Shown: positions 20,018 to 33,570, counted from the stretch's first letter. The stretch: DNA of 62,794 nt from Rhodobacterales bacterium 56_14_T64 (GCA_002162795.1 MAAY01000105.1:1-62794), one strand, 5' to 3'. The notes: generated by a model not told the origin, from the letters alone. Program-made: numbers and translations.

Positions 20018-20143
20018 ATGCAGACATTTCAACAATCTTATCGCGGTCTGGGGCTGTTAATGCGGCTGAACTGGGATCGCGCACTGTCGTCATTCATGAT
20101 TCTTTTAGCGCTGACTGCGGGTGCCTGGATCGCCAGTTTCTGA
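20018..20143 (+). CDS. 41-residue single-span membrane protein
   Basis: A short gene in the gap between rseP and bamA. The product starts MQTFQQSYRG, has a basic segment (LMRLNWDRA) and then one hydrophobic helix (SSFMILLALTAGAWIASF) that reaches the C-terminus. This predicts a single-pass inner-membrane protein with the N-terminus inside. AGGGGG at 20004-20009, 8 bases before the ATG, is a good ribosome binding site. A strong terminator starts 25 bases after the stop codon, so this looks like an independent little gene rather than noise. I do not know its function; position beside rseP and bamA hints at an envelope role, which is only inference. Confidence 0.7.
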   Translation: MQTFQQSYRGLGLLMRLNWDRALSSFMILLALTAGAWIASF

Positions 20144-20167
20144 TTCCCTCTCGAAACTTGAATATTG

Positions 20168-20199
20168 AGGCGCGCAGGTTCTGGCCTGCGCGCCTTTTT
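20168..20199 (+). terminator. strong intrinsic terminator before bamA
   Basis: AGGCGCGCAGG / CCTGCGCGCCT with a 6-base loop is followed by TTTTTG and further T-rich sequence. It ends the small gene at 20018 (and any rseP read-through) and makes bamA start from its own promoter. Confidence 0.9.
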
Positions 20200-20206
20200 G
20201 TTGTTT

Positions 20207-20235
20207 TTGACAACGGCGCTTAAACCCGATACGCA
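20207..20235 (+). promoter_or_regulatory. possible bamA promoter
   Basis: TTGACA (20207-20212) is a perfect -35 box. A weak -10-like TACGCA lies 17 bases downstream. It sits immediately after the terminator and upstream of bamA, where a promoter is needed. The poor -10 keeps the confidence low. Confidence 0.4.
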
Positions 20236-20268
20236 GTTTTAAAGCTGAAAAAAATCGGGTTGTTAAAT

Positions 20269-22662
20269 ATGTTCTGGGGGACAAGCGCGGGTAAATCCTG
20301 CGGTGGGTGCCAATCTCGCACCAATATGTTGTATCGGCAGGTGTCGGCGCTATCGCTTGCAGTTGCACTGGGGTTTGTTTTAAGCCCATCATTTGCCGAG
20401 GCGCAAAATTATCAGTTCACCTCAGTTCAGGTTGAGGGCAACCAACGCATTCAGACCTCGACCATTGTGGCCTACACAGGGATTGAGCGCGGCGAATCTG
20501 TAAGCGCTGGCCAGCTCAACGATGCCTATCAACGCATCCTTGACAGTGGTGTTTTTGAGACAGTCGAACTGGTGCCGCGTGGCAATGTTTTGACAATCAA
20601 AGTGACCGAGTTTCCGACGATCAACCAAATCAACTTTGAGGGTAATCGCCGAATTAAGGACGACGCTCTTCTGGCAATGGTAACATCGGCACCACGGCGG
20701 GTGTTTAACCCGTCGCAAGCTGAGCGCGACGCAGCCAATATTGCAGAAGCTTATGGAGCACAGGGCCGGTTGGCGTCACGGGTGACGCCGCGGATCATTC
20801 GCCGCAGCGACAACCGTGTCGATTTGGTTTTTGAGATCACTGAGGGAACAACAACCGAGGTCGAGCGGGTCTCTTTTGTGGGTAATCGGGTCTATTCAGA
20901 TCGCCGGTTGCGCCGGGTTCTGGAAACCAAACAGGCGGGTCTTTTGCGGACCTTCATTCAGGCCGACACCTTGATCGAGGACCGCATTCAGTTTGATAAA
21001 CAAGTGTTGCGAGATTTCTACCTGTCACGCGGCTATGTCGATTTCCGCGTTAATAGTGCCAACGCCGAAGTGACCAGCGAGCGCGATGCTTTTTTCCTGG
21101 TTGTCGACATCGTGGAAGGGCAGCAGTTTAAATTTGGCCAGATTTCAGTCGCCAGTGAAATTGACGAAGCGGATTCTGATACATTCTTTGCCGCATTGAA
21201 AATCAAGCCAGGCGGAGTTTACTCTCCTTTGCTGGTGGAGAATTCGATCGCACGGCTGGAGACGTTAGCAATTCGAGAAGGCATCGATTTCCTACGGGTC
21301 GAGCCGCGGATTTCTCGAAATGATCGAGATTTGACGCTCGACATTGATTTCGTACTTATCCGAGGCCCACGTGTTTTTGTCGAGCGCATCGACATTGAAG
21401 GCAACACAACCACATTGGATCGGGTGATCCGGCAAAGGTTTCGCACCGTTGAAGGGGATCCGTTCAACCCGCGTGAAATTCGCGAAAGTGCTGAGCGCAT
21501 CCGCGCACTTGGATTCTTTGCAACAGCTGAAGTTGACGTTCGCGAGGGCAGTTCGGCCAGCCAAATTGTAGTTGATGTCGATGTAGAGGAGCAGCCGACC
21601 GGGTCATTGAACTTGGGCGGAGCTTATTCTGTCGAAGACGGGTTTGGGGTGTCTATTGGCCTGACAGAAAATAACTTTCTGGGTCGTGGGCAGCGGTTGT
21701 CGTTCAACATCTCTACTGCGCAAGACTCGGAAGAATACACTTTTGGTTTTACAGAACCTCACTTGTTGGGGCGGGATCTGACATTTTCGTTTGATCTCGG
21801 CATTTCGGAAACCGATTCCAGTTTCTCGGAATACGACACTGAACGTGCCTTCCTTGTTCCTTCGTTGGCGTTCAAAACCGGCGACAACACCATCTTGCAG
21901 GTCCGGTATACGTGGGATCGTGATGAGATGATAAGCCGAGGAGACGACACCAACGGAAATGCACTGGCTGGACCGGTTGTTGTCAACGAGATAGACCAGG
22001 GAAAGCTGACCTCCAGCTCACTTGGCTTTACCTATACCTACGATAGCCGGATTACTGGTCTTGATCCGAACACTGGCTTTTTGGTTCAGGTCGGTGCTGA
22101 TTATGCTGGACTTGGTGGAGACAATGAATATTTGAAGTCTACGGCAAAGATTGTTGCTCAAAGACTTGTATTCAATGAAGAAATTACACTGCGGGCAACG
22201 TTTGAAGCGGGCTCGTTCAATTGGTTGGGAAATGATACCAGCCGGTCAATCGACCGTTTCGTTTTGACACCTAGTGTTATGCGCGGCTTTGAACCAGGCG
22301 GTATTGGTCCGCGGGATCAGTCTAGTATTGGCACGTCGGGTACCAACTATGATGACTTCCTGGGCGGTAACTTTTATGCCGTGGCGCGGTTCGATGCGGA
22401 ATTCCCACTTGGTCTACCCGAGGAACTAGGGCTTCGCGGTGGTTTGTTCTTTGACGTGGGCAATCTGTGGGACCTGTCCAAAGTGAATACGACAGGCGGA
22501 AATGTTGTCGGTGAAGGCGGGTCTTTCCGGCAGGTGGTTGGTTTTTCTCTGCTGTGGACAACTGGGTTTGGACCATTAAGGTTTAACTTCTCCAAGGCCT
22601 TGAAGAAAGAAGACTTTGACAAGGAACAGAGCTTTGACCTGACGCTACAGGCGCGGTTCTAA
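20269..22662 (+). CDS. bamA: outer-membrane protein assembly factor BamA
   Basis: BamA is the central beta-barrel of the BAM complex that inserts outer-membrane proteins. The roughly 797-residue protein has a signal peptide, unusually with a long basic N-region, cleaved near AEA-Q about 45 residues in. Five POTRA domains follow (mature start to about residue 430). The C-terminal 16-stranded barrel contains the lid motif region VMRGFEPGGIGPRD (variant of VRGF) and ends in the typical aromatic TLQARF. The start is uncertain: TTG 20260, ATG 20269 and ATG 20326 are all in frame and none has a strong ribosome binding site. skp follows after 4 bases. Confidence 0.97.
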   Translation: MFWGTSAGKSCGGCQSRTNMLYRQVSALSLAVALGFVLSPSFAEAQNYQFTSVQVEGNQRIQTSTIVAYTGIERGESVSAGQLNDAYQRILDSGVFETVELVPRGNVLTIKVTEFPTINQINFEGNRRIKDDALLAMVTSAPRRVFNPSQAERDAANIAEAYGAQGRLASRVTPRIIRRSDNRVDLVFEITEGTTTEVERVSFVGNRVYSDRRLRRVLETKQAGLLRTFIQADTLIEDRIQFDKQVLRDFYLSRGYVDFRVNSANAEVTSERDAFFLVVDIVEGQQFKFGQISVASEIDEADSDTFFAALKIKPGGVYSPLLVENSIARLETLAIREGIDFLRVEPRISRNDRDLTLDIDFVLIRGPRVFVERIDIEGNTTTLDRVIRQRFRTVEGDPFNPREIRESAERIRALGFFATAEVDVREGSSASQIVVDVDVEEQPTGSLNLGGAYSVEDGFGVSIGLTENNFLGRGQRLSFNISTAQDSEEYTFGFTEPHLLGRDLTFSFDLGISETDSSFSEYDTERAFLVPSLAFKTGDNTILQVRYTWDRDEMISRGDDTNGNALAGPVVVNEIDQGKLTSSSLGFTYTYDSRITGLDPNTGFLVQVGADYAGLGGDNEYLKSTAKIVAQRLVFNEEITLRATFEAGSFNWLGNDTSRSIDRFVLTPSVMRGFEPGGIGPRDQSSIGTSGTNYDDFLGGNFYAVARFDAEFPLGLPEELGLRGGLFFDVGNLWDLSKVNTTGGNVVGEGGSFRQVVGFSLLWTTGFGPLRFNFSKALKKEDFDKEQSFDLTLQARF

Positions 22663-22666
22663 GTTA

Positions 22667-23287
22667 ATGTCAGCGATCTGCATTCAACACCAATACAGAT
22701 CGCTGGTCCTTACACTTGCGGTCTTTGGTGGATTGCTGACGCCGCTTAGGGTGCACAGTCAGTCACAGTTTCAATTCTCCCACGATGGCGGAATTCAATT
22801 GGGTGCACCGCAGAGTGCGATTTTGACGATTCAACCGGACCGTTTGTTTTCGGAAAGTGCTTTTGGCCGACGCATTGGCCAGGAGGTCGAAGCGGAAGGC
22901 GCCGTGTTGACGGCTGAGAACCGCCGGATTGAGTCTGATTTACGCACCGAAGAACAGCAGCTTACCAAGCGCCGCCTGACGATGGAACCAGCGGCGTTTC
23001 GGACCCTTGCAGATGCCTTTGACGAAAAGGTGCAAGAGACCCGGCGCCAGCAAGAACAAAAGTTACGTGACATCAACTCGCTGGGCGAAACAGCGCGTCG
23101 CGAGTTCTTCTCGGTCTCGCTGCCGGTTCTACAACAGTTGATGCGCGAAACCGGGGCGGGGGCCATTCTGGAGCATTCCACGGTTTTCCTCAGTGCCGAT
23201 GCGGCCGATATTACCGATCTTGCGATCTCACGTATTGATGCAGTCTTGGGCGACGGCGCGCCTGTAGACGAAGATTTGCAGCCCTAG
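22667..23287 (+). CDS. skp: periplasmic chaperone of the Skp/OmpH family
   Basis: Skp holds unfolded outer-membrane proteins on their way to BamA. The 206-residue protein has a signal peptide (about 1-32, ending VHS-Q). After [20 protein letters not shown], matching the OmpH entry block, comes a long charged helical region (about 75-160, with [20 protein letters not shown]) that would form the tentacle coiled coils. A C-terminal segment follows, beginning [20 protein letters not shown]. It is slightly longer than E. coli Skp (161). It starts 4 bases after bamA, so the barrel machine and its chaperone are made together. Confidence 0.95.
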   Translation: MSAICIQHQYRSLVLTLAVFGGLLTPLRVHSQSQFQFSHDGGIQLGAPQSAILTIQPDRLFSESAFGRRIGQEVEAEGAVLTAENRRIESDLRTEEQQLTKRRLTMEPAAFRTLADAFDEKVQETRRQQEQKLRDINSLGETARREFFSVSLPVLQQLMRETGAGAILEHSTVFLSADAADITDLAISRIDAVLGDGAPVDEDLQP

Positions 23288-23361
23288 CCGCCGCTTGCCC
23301 AATTGGTGTCATCTTGCTAGTGACAGCGCAGACTCTCCATAAGAAAAACAGGATACCCGTT

Positions 23362-23826
23362 ATGACCGCCGAGTTGAAAAGCGCTGACATTCAATTGATA
23401 CAGCGGATCCTGCCACATCGTTATCCGTTTCTTCTGGTCGACAAAGTGCTCGACATTGATGGTTACAGCTCGGCTCTTGGCATCAAGAATGTCACCATGA
23501 ACGAGCCGCATTTTCAGGGCCACTTTCCAGGCACTCCGATTATGCCCGGGGTAACCATCGTCGAAGCAATGGCGCAAACCGCCGGCGTGATGATTGGCAC
23601 TGCCTTTGACATGATCGACAGCAACATGCTGATCTATTTCATGAACATTGATAAGTGTAAGTTCCGTCGCAAGGTCGGACCGGGTGATGTATTGGAGATG
23701 CGGATCGAAACTCTACGCGGTAAGCCGGGTGGTAAGATCTGGAAATTCTCTGGCAAGGCCACCGTTGATGGCGAAGCGGCCGCCGAGGCTGAATTTACCG
23801 CTATGGTCGATTTGCAAAAAGGTTGA
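23362..23826 (+). CDS. fabZ: 3-hydroxyacyl-ACP dehydratase
   Basis: FabZ dehydrates 3-hydroxyacyl-ACP in fatty acid synthesis and competes with LpxA for hydroxymyristoyl-type substrates, which explains its place in the lipid A cluster. The 154-residue hot-dog-fold protein has [13 protein letters not shown], the catalytic His54 in [12 protein letters not shown] and Glu68 in VEAMAQ. I start at the ATG 23362 with AGGA 9 bases upstream; an upstream TTG would add 16 residues with no family support. lpxA follows after 5 bases. Confidence 0.97.
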   Translation: MTAELKSADIQLIQRILPHRYPFLLVDKVLDIDGYSSALGIKNVTMNEPHFQGHFPGTPIMPGVTIVEAMAQTAGVMIGTAFDMIDSNMLIYFMNIDKCKFRRKVGPGDVLEMRIETLRGKPGGKIWKFSGKATVDGEAAAEAEFTAMVDLQKG

Positions 23827-23831
23827 ATGCG

Positions 23832-24617
23832 ATGAACCAGATCCATCCCAGTGCCGTGATCGAAGAGGGTGCCATCATTGGCGAAGGCTGCGAAATTGGC
23901 CCGTTCTGTTTTGTCGGTGCCGAGGTAGTGCTGGGTGATCATGTGGTTTTAAAAAGCCATGTGGTGCTGACCGGCAGGACCGAGATTGGTGATGAAACTG
24001 TCGTGTTCTCTTTTGCTGTATTGGGTGAGGTGCCGCAGGATTTGAAGTTCAAAGGCGAGGCAAGCCGCACGGTGATTGGCAAACGCAATCGGATCCGCGA
24101 ACATGTGACGGTGAATGCTGGCACCGAGGGCGGCGGCGGCGTGACCCGGATTGGCGACGACGGGTTGTTTATGGCCGGCTGTCACATTGCCCACGATGCT
24201 CAGATTGGCGATCGGGTGATTGTGGTGAATTCTGCTGCCGTGGCCGGTCATTGTGTGCTTGACGACGATGTGATCATCGGCGGACTATCCGGCATTCACC
24301 AATGGGTCCGGATCGGCAAGGGCGCGATCATCGGCGCGGTCACCATGGTGACCAATGACGTTATTCCCTATGGCCTGGTGCAGGCGCCGCGAGGCGGGCT
24401 GGACGGGCTGAACCTGGTTGGTCTTAAACGCCGCGGCGTGGCGCGTTCGGATATCACTGCATTGCGTGCTGCGTTTCAAATGTTGGCTCAGGGCGAGGGG
24501 ACGTTTCAGGAACGCGCGCGCCGCCTAGCCGACGAAAGCGATAGCGACTACGTGCAGGATATTGTTAGCTTTATCACCGGTCAAAGTGATCGCTCCTTTT
24601 TGACGCCAGGAGGCTGA
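23832..24617 (+). CDS. lpxA: UDP-N-acetylglucosamine acyltransferase
   Basis: First step of lipid A synthesis: it adds a 3-hydroxyacyl chain to the 3-OH of UDP-GlcNAc. The 261-residue protein is a left-handed beta-helix of hexapeptide repeats (HPSAVIEEGAIIGEGCEIGP and onward) with the catalytic His in the motif GCHIAHDA. The C-terminal helical part has GLNLVGLKRRGV. The ATG at 23832 matches the usual N-terminus; a TTG at 23823 overlaps the end of fabZ. It is followed after 4 bases by lpxI. Confidence 0.97.
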   Translation: MNQIHPSAVIEEGAIIGEGCEIGPFCFVGAEVVLGDHVVLKSHVVLTGRTEIGDETVVFSFAVLGEVPQDLKFKGEASRTVIGKRNRIREHVTVNAGTEGGGGVTRIGDDGLFMAGCHIAHDAQIGDRVIVVNSAAVAGHCVLDDDVIIGGLSGIHQWVRIGKGAIIGAVTMVTNDVIPYGLVQAPRGGLDGLNLVGLKRRGVARSDITALRAAFQMLAQGEGTFQERARRLADESDSDYVQDIVSFITGQSDRSFLTPGG

Positions 24618-24621
24618 TGCT

Positions 24622-25410
24622 ATGTTGGCTTTGATTGCGGGGTCCGGTGACTTGCCGGCTGAATTGGTTGCGCGGCTGTCTGATAGACCGCTGATTTGTG
24701 CGATGTCCGGGTTTGAGCCCACCTCAGTCGAGGCCGAGTTGACGTTCAGATTGGAACAATTGGGTAGCTTCCTGATTGAGCTGAAGTCTCGTGGCGTCAC
24801 TGAGATCTGTATGGTTGGCGGTGTTGGCCGCCCGTCCATTAATCCGACGGCGATTGACGCGGCAACAATGCCCTTGGTGCCGATCCTGCAAGCGGCCTTG
24901 CTTGCTGGCGATGATGGCGCGTTGCGCGCGGTGATTGGTATTTTCGAGCAACTCGATTTCGCCGTTCGGGCCGCTCAGGAAGTTGCTCCTGATCTGCTGA
25001 TGGCGGCTGGCGTAGTAACTAAAGTGCAGCCAGGTGAGTTGGACAAAGCGGATGCGGTGCGGGGTGCGGAGATCGTTGCGGCGATGAGTGCCGCTGACAT
25101 TGGTCAGTCTTGCGCTATTCGGACCCGGCAGGCGATTGCTGTCGAAAACACATTTGGCACGGACTGGATGCTGCAATCTTTGCAGAATCGTCCGGATGGA
25201 TCAGGGGGCGTATTGTTCAAAGCCCCTAAACCTGCACAGGATCTGCGTGCAGACCTGCCAACCATTGGCCCGGCGACCGTTGAACTAACCGCCAAGGCTG
25301 GCCTGTCTGGTCTCGTGCTCGAGGCTGACGGTGTCATTGTACTGGCGCAGGATGAGGTGATCGCTACCGCTGATCGTCTGGGTCTGTTTCTGTGGCTTCG
25401 CCCAGCATGA
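24622..25410 (+). CDS. lpxI: UDP-2,3-diacylglucosamine pyrophosphatase (LpxI type)
   Basis: LpxI hydrolyses UDP-2,3-diacylglucosamine to lipid X, the step done by LpxH in enterobacteria. The family (formerly DUF1009) is typical of Alphaproteobacteria. The 262-residue protein starts LALIAGSGDLPAELVARL and has a central CMVGGVGRP block. The C-terminal domain includes TDWMLQSL and a GLSGLVLEADGVIVLAQDE segment carrying acidic residues consistent with metal binding. It lies exactly where LpxI is expected, between lpxA and lpxB, and overlaps lpxB by 4 bases (ATGA). Confidence 0.95.
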   Translation: MLALIAGSGDLPAELVARLSDRPLICAMSGFEPTSVEAELTFRLEQLGSFLIELKSRGVTEICMVGGVGRPSINPTAIDAATMPLVPILQAALLAGDDGALRAVIGIFEQLDFAVRAAQEVAPDLLMAAGVVTKVQPGELDKADAVRGAEIVAAMSAADIGQSCAIRTRQAIAVENTFGTDWMLQSLQNRPDGSGGVLFKAPKPAQDLRADLPTIGPATVELTAKAGLSGLVLEADGVIVLAQDEVIATADRLGLFLWLRPA

Positions 25411-26594
25411 GCCTAAAGGTGTTCATTCTGGCCGGAGAGCCTTCGGGTGACCGGTTGGGTGGCGCTTTGATGGCTGGGTTGAAACAGCTATCTGATGGCG
25501 TATCGTTTGATGGCGTTGGCGGGCCAATGATGACGGCGCAGGGGCTGGTTTCGCAGTTTCCTATGGACGAGTTGTCGATCATGGGGATTGCCGAGGTGCT
25601 GCCCAAGTACCTGCACCTGAAGCGCCGCATTCGTGAGGTTGCTGACGCAGTCATTGCCACCAAGCCGGATGTTCTGATTACCATTGATGCGCCCGACTTT
25701 TCATTGCGTGTTGCCAAGCTGGTGAAAAAATCCAGTTCCATTCGTACGGTCCATTATGTGGCACCGTCGGTCTGGGCATGGCGACCGGGACGGGCCAAGA
25801 AAATGGCTCGGGTCATCGACCATGTATTGGCGCTGCTCCCGTTTGAGCCAAAGTTCATGCAGGTTGCGGGCATGGACTGCGATTTTGTTGGCCACCCGGT
25901 GGTGGCCGAACCGCAAGCAACACCGAATGAAATCTCGCGTTTTCGCGCCGATTTAGGACTGGACGATGCACCGTTTGTGTTGGCCTTGCCTGGATCGCGT
26001 GGATCAGAGGTGACCCGTTTAGCGCCCGTTTTTGGCGAGTCTTTGGCGGAGTTTCAGAATACCCACCCTCAGATGCGCGTGGTTGTGCCTGCGGCTTCGT
26101 CGGTTGCGGGGCTGGTGCGTGAAAACTTGCAGGCTTGGCCCGGTGAAGCACTGGTGCTGGATCCCAATGATTTTGAGCCCGCCGTCGCCCAGGCCCATAA
26201 ACGTGCAGCCTTTGCTGCCGCGGATCTGGCACTGGCGGCTTCCGGCACAGTGTCATTGGAACTGGCCGCCGCCAATACTCCGATGGTGATTGCTTATCGG
26301 TTCCAATGGTTGACCTGGCAGATCATGAAGCGGTTGGCGCTGATCGATACGGTGACACTGGTCAACCTGGTCACCTGCAGCCGTCTGGTGCCCGAGTGTC
26401 TGGGGCCAGATTGCACGGCAGAAAAAATCGCGGCGGCACTGACGCAGGTGGCTGCTGATCCACAGACCCAGCAGCAGGCAATGGCGTTGACCATGACACA
26501 GTTAGGGCAGGGCGGCGAAGCTCCGGGGCTGCGCGCCGCGCGTGCTGTCTTGGATCGGTTGAACCCCTGTCAGTCAGACGCGGGTAGTTCCTGA
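25407..26594 (+). CDS. lpxB: lipid A disaccharide synthase
   Basis: LpxB joins UDP-2,3-diacylglucosamine and lipid X to form the tetra-acyl disaccharide of lipid A at the inner face of the membrane. The 395-residue GT-B glycosyltransferase shows FILAGEPSGDRLGGALM and GVGGPMM. It also has VAPSVWAWRPGRAKKMA, LALPGSRGSEV and the nucleotide-binding LAASGTVSLELAAANTPMV. The start at 25407 overlaps the lpxI stop (ATGA). It is the last gene of the envelope cluster. No lpxD is present here although fabZ, lpxA, lpxI and lpxB are. Confidence 0.97.
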   Translation: MSLKVFILAGEPSGDRLGGALMAGLKQLSDGVSFDGVGGPMMTAQGLVSQFPMDELSIMGIAEVLPKYLHLKRRIREVADAVIATKPDVLITIDAPDFSLRVAKLVKKSSSIRTVHYVAPSVWAWRPGRAKKMARVIDHVLALLPFEPKFMQVAGMDCDFVGHPVVAEPQATPNEISRFRADLGLDDAPFVLALPGSRGSEVTRLAPVFGESLAEFQNTHPQMRVVVPAASSVAGLVRENLQAWPGEALVLDPNDFEPAVAQAHKRAAFAAADLALAASGTVSLELAAANTPMVIAYRFQWLTWQIMKRLALIDTVTLVNLVTCSRLVPECLGPDCTAEKIAAALTQVAADPQTQQQAMALTMTQLGQGGEAPGLRAARAVLDRLNPCQSDAGSS

Positions 26595-26613
26595 CTTTCT
26601 GCGTCTAGCCCAC

Positions 26614-26637
26614 TTGCCCGGCGGTGAGTCCGGGCAA
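26614..26637. terminator. hairpin between convergent lpxB and mnmA
   Basis: TTGCCCGG / CCGGGCAA with an 8-base loop sits midway between the two convergent stop codons. There is no T-tract, but position and perfect symmetry suggest a shared end for both transcripts. Confidence 0.5.
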
Positions 26638-26657
26638 AGCTCTAGTATGGCGGTTGC

Positions 26658-27803
26658 CTAATAGCCCCGCCAGATCCAGCCACCGCCAAAGATCCGGCTG
26701 CCTTCACTGGCGTAGAACACGCATGCCTGCCCTGGCGATACGCCTTCTTCGGCAGTTAGAAGTTCAACTTCGGCTTCGGTGTCCGAGATTGGCCGGATGA
26801 TCGCCTCGCGCGGGGGACGTGTGGAACGGACCTTGACCGCCATGTGCCATTCGTCGCGCGACATGAACGGCTCATCTCCTAGCCAATTGATCTCGCGCAC
26901 TGGGATTTTGCGGGTTGCCAATAACTCTTTGGGGCCAACAATCACTTGTTTTGTGTCAACGTTCAGTTTGACGACATAGAGCGGCTCACTCAGACCGCCG
27001 ATGCCAAGACCGCGGCGTTGGCCGATGGTGTAATGCAGCACACCATTGTGGCTGCCCAAGATCCGACCATCAGCATGCACGATCTCACCCGGTTCCGCGG
27101 CACCGGGGCGCAGTTTCTCAATCAGGCTGGCGTAGTCGCCATCGGGCACAAAGCAGATGTCCTGGCTGTCCGGTTTGTCCGCCACTGCCAGCCCGTATTG
27201 TTCCGCCATTTTACGGGTCGCGTCTTTGCTTGGCAAGTGACCCAGCGGGAAGCGTAGAAAATCCAACTGCTCAGGCGTGGTCGGAAACAGGAAATAGCTC
27301 TGGTCGCGGTTGGCATCGGTGGCCGAGTGCAGCTCAGCACCATTGGCGCCCATCTTGCGCTGAATGTAGTGACCGGTGGCCATACAATCGGCCTCCAGAT
27401 CCCTGGCTGTCTGCAACAAGTCTTTGAACTTGATTCGCTCATTGCAACGAATACAAGGCACCGGCGTTGCACCTGCCAGATAACTGTCGGCGAACTCGTC
27501 AATCACCGCATCCTTAAAAATGTTCTCATAATCCAGAACGTAATGAGGGAAGCCGCGTTCTTCGGCAACCCGGCGGGCATCATGGATATCGATGCCTGCG
27601 CAACAGGCGCCTTTCTTGGCCAGTGCAGCGCCGTGATCATACAGCTGTAGCGTCACGCCAACCACATCATAGCCCTGATCGGCCAAGTATGCAGCGACAA
27701 CAGAGCTATCGACACCACCCGACATGGCGACGACGACGCGGGTTTCAGATGGCGGTTTGGCAAAACCAAGTGAGTTCAGCGGGGTGGAATTATCCAGCGC
27801 CAT
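26658..27803 (-). CDS. mnmA: tRNA 2-thiouridylase
   Basis: MnmA thiolates U34 in the wobble position of Lys, Glu and Gln tRNAs using sulfur from the IscS/Tus relay and ATP. The 381-residue protein has the PP-loop motif [15 protein letters not shown], the first catalytic-Cys block [13 protein letters not shown], and the DQSYFLF motif. It also has the C-terminal region with [16 protein letters not shown]. The catalytic disulfide partner Cys should be the one in SQDICFV. It is convergent with lpxB and divergent from sciP. Confidence 0.97.
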   Translation of the reverse strand: MALDNSTPLNSLGFAKPPSETRVVVAMSGGVDSSVVAAYLADQGYDVVGVTLQLYDHGAALAKKGACCAGIDIHDARRVAEERGFPHYVLDYENIFKDAVIDEFADSYLAGATPVPCIRCNERIKFKDLLQTARDLEADCMATGHYIQRKMGANGAELHSATDANRDQSYFLFPTTPEQLDFLRFPLGHLPSKDATRKMAEQYGLAVADKPDSQDICFVPDGDYASLIEKLRPGAAEPGEIVHADGRILGSHNGVLHYTIGQRRGLGIGGLSEPLYVVKLNVDTKQVIVGPKELLATRKIPVREINWLGDEPFMSRDEWHMAVKVRSTRPPREAIIRPISDTEAEVELLTAEEGVSPGQACVFYASEGSRIFGGGWIWRGY

Positions 27804-27935
27804 GGGGCGACTCCTAGGGGCTTGGGGCAGACGTGGCAGAATATAGGAAAATCCTACAGACTCTCAAGAGGCATGGTTCACATATCATTAAGTGGATGAA
27901 GTCAAGTCTGAGGAGGCATAACAAGGGATACTGTA

Positions 27936-28214
27936 ATGTTTTTGAAGAAAGTGGACGGGCCACGGGCAGTAAACTTGCCAGACGGGACAATTATGACCCG
28001 TGCAGACTTGCCTCCAGAAACCACTAGGCGCTGGGTTGCGTCCCGCAAGGCCGCTGTGGTGCGCGGGGTTCTGTATGGTTTGCTGCCACAAAATGAAGCA
28101 ATGGAGCGATATAGTCTGAGTGAAGAAGAGTTTCGCAGCTGGGTTTCGGCGGTCGCAGACCACGGAGTGGATGCATTAAAGACGACGGCCTTGAAAAAAT
28201 ATCGACAGACCTAG
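27936..28214 (+). CDS. sciP: SciP-like CtrA regulator (DUF1153)
   Basis: SciP in Caulobacter is a small DNA-binding protein that binds CtrA or CtrA-controlled promoters and blocks transcription late in the cell cycle. This 92-residue protein matches the family: LPDGTIMTRADLPPETTRRW, then RRK-like SRKAAVVRGVLYGLL, and a helix-turn-helix-like ERYSLSEEEFRSWV, ending in basic LKKYR. An AGGGA site precedes the ATG. It lies 100 bases upstream of ctrA on the same strand, so the regulator and its target are neighbours. DUF1153 membership is confident; the SciP function is by family. Confidence 0.92.
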   Translation: MFLKKVDGPRAVNLPDGTIMTRADLPPETTRRWVASRKAAVVRGVLYGLLPQNEAMERYSLSEEEFRSWVSAVADHGVDALKTTALKKYRQT

Positions 28215-28227
28215 GCTCTGACCCATA

Positions 28228-28277
28228 TTAACCATTATGGTAACGGGGCGTTAACCTTTTTCCATCAAGGTTAACGC
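28228..28277 (+). promoter_or_regulatory. ctrA promoter region with perfect inverted repeat and CtrA-like half sites
   Basis: GCGTTAACC (28248-28256) and GGTTAACGC (28269-28277) form an exact 9-base inverted repeat with a 12-base spacer. Just upstream, TTAA at 28228-28231 is followed after 7 bases by GGTAAC, close to the CtrA site TTAA-N7-TTAAC. Each repeat arm contains TTAAC. This is consistent with CtrA autoregulation, or with another regulator recognising the palindrome. A role as hairpin for the end of sciP is also possible. Confidence 0.55.
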
Positions 28278-28316
28278 AACTTGAGGGAAAGAGTTTACAG
28301 GCGGAGATATAAGACC

Positions 28317-29036
28317 ATGCGCATACTTCTGGTGGAAGACGACCCAACAACAGCAAAAAGCATTGAATTGATGCTGACACACGCAAATTTGAACGTCTAT
28401 GTGACTGATTTGGGTGAAGAAGGTATCGATCTGGCCAAGCTGTACGATTATGATTTGATCCTGCTCGACCTGAACTTGCCGGATATGAACGGCCATGAAG
28501 TTCTGCGTCAGCTGCGGTTGTCTCGGATCGAGACGCCGATCCTGATCCTAACGGGCGACGATGATACTGACAGCAAGATCAAAGGCTTCGGCTTTGGCGC
28601 TGACGACTATATGACCAAGCCGTTCCACCGCGAGGAACTGGTTGCACGCATTCATGCGATTATTCGCCGTTCCAAGGGCCATTCGCAGTCGATCATCAAG
28701 ACCGGCAAGATTGCGGTTAACCTGGATGCCAAAACGGTCGAAGTTGACGGCAAGTCGGTGCATCTGACTGGCAAAGAATACCAGATGCTGGAACTGCTGA
28801 GCCTGCGCAAAGGCACAACACTGACCAAGGAGATGTTCCTAAACCATCTCTATGGCGGCATGGATGAGCCTGAGCTGAAAATTATTGATGTATTCATCTG
28901 CAAGTTGCGCAAGAAACTGAGCACTGCGACTGAAGGTGAAAACTACATCGAAACGGTCTGGGGCCGCGGTTACGTGCTGCGTGACCCACAAGAAGACCAT
29001 ATGTCGAATGGCCCACGTCTGGCAGTTGGCGCCTGA
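28317..29036 (+). CDS. ctrA: cell cycle response regulator CtrA
   Basis: CtrA is the master OmpR-type regulator of alphaproteobacteria. In Rhodobacterales it mainly controls flagella, gene transfer agent, quorum-sensing-linked genes and phenotypic heterogeneity, rather than being essential. The 239-residue protein has the receiver domain (1-120) with phospho-acceptor Asp51 and a C-terminal winged helix. [20 protein letters not shown] and [11 protein letters not shown] are characteristic. It ends LAVGA; the Caulobacter protein ends in two Ala recognised by ClpXP, so the degron here is altered. The start is the ATG at 28317; an upstream TTG would add 12 unrelated residues. Confidence 0.98.
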   Translation: MRILLVEDDPTTAKSIELMLTHANLNVYVTDLGEEGIDLAKLYDYDLILLDLNLPDMNGHEVLRQLRLSRIETPILILTGDDDTDSKIKGFGFGADDYMTKPFHREELVARIHAIIRRSKGHSQSIIKTGKIAVNLDAKTVEVDGKSVHLTGKEYQMLELLSLRKGTTLTKEMFLNHLYGGMDEPELKIIDVFICKLRKKLSTATEGENYIETVWGRGYVLRDPQEDHMSNGPRLAVGA

Positions 29037-29158
29037 TTAATGTTGTAGCGGTGCCACCAGGCATCGCTACAATTTTCATACTGCAGTAAATCTGATCCAG
29101 GTGACTAGAGCATCTGGACCTGACGCGTCTCACATCCTATCACCGTAATAGCAGGTGA

Positions 29159-33516
<4,358 letters not shown>

Positions 33517-33545
33517 CTCGAATCCGACTGTCGAAACCCCCTTTT

Positions 33546-33570
33546 GTTCGCTAATGTTCTCAAAAAGTTC
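33546..33570 (+). promoter_or_regulatory. alphaproteobacterial LexA (SOS) box
   Basis: GTTC at 33556-33559 and GTTC at 33567-33570 are separated by exactly 7 bases, the direct-repeat LexA site of Alphaproteobacteria (GTTC-N7-GTTC). A third GTTC lies 6 bases upstream (33546-33549). TTTACA directly follows and could be a -35 box. It lies 30 bases after the recG stop codon and 90 before the small gene at 33661. Confidence 0.65.
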
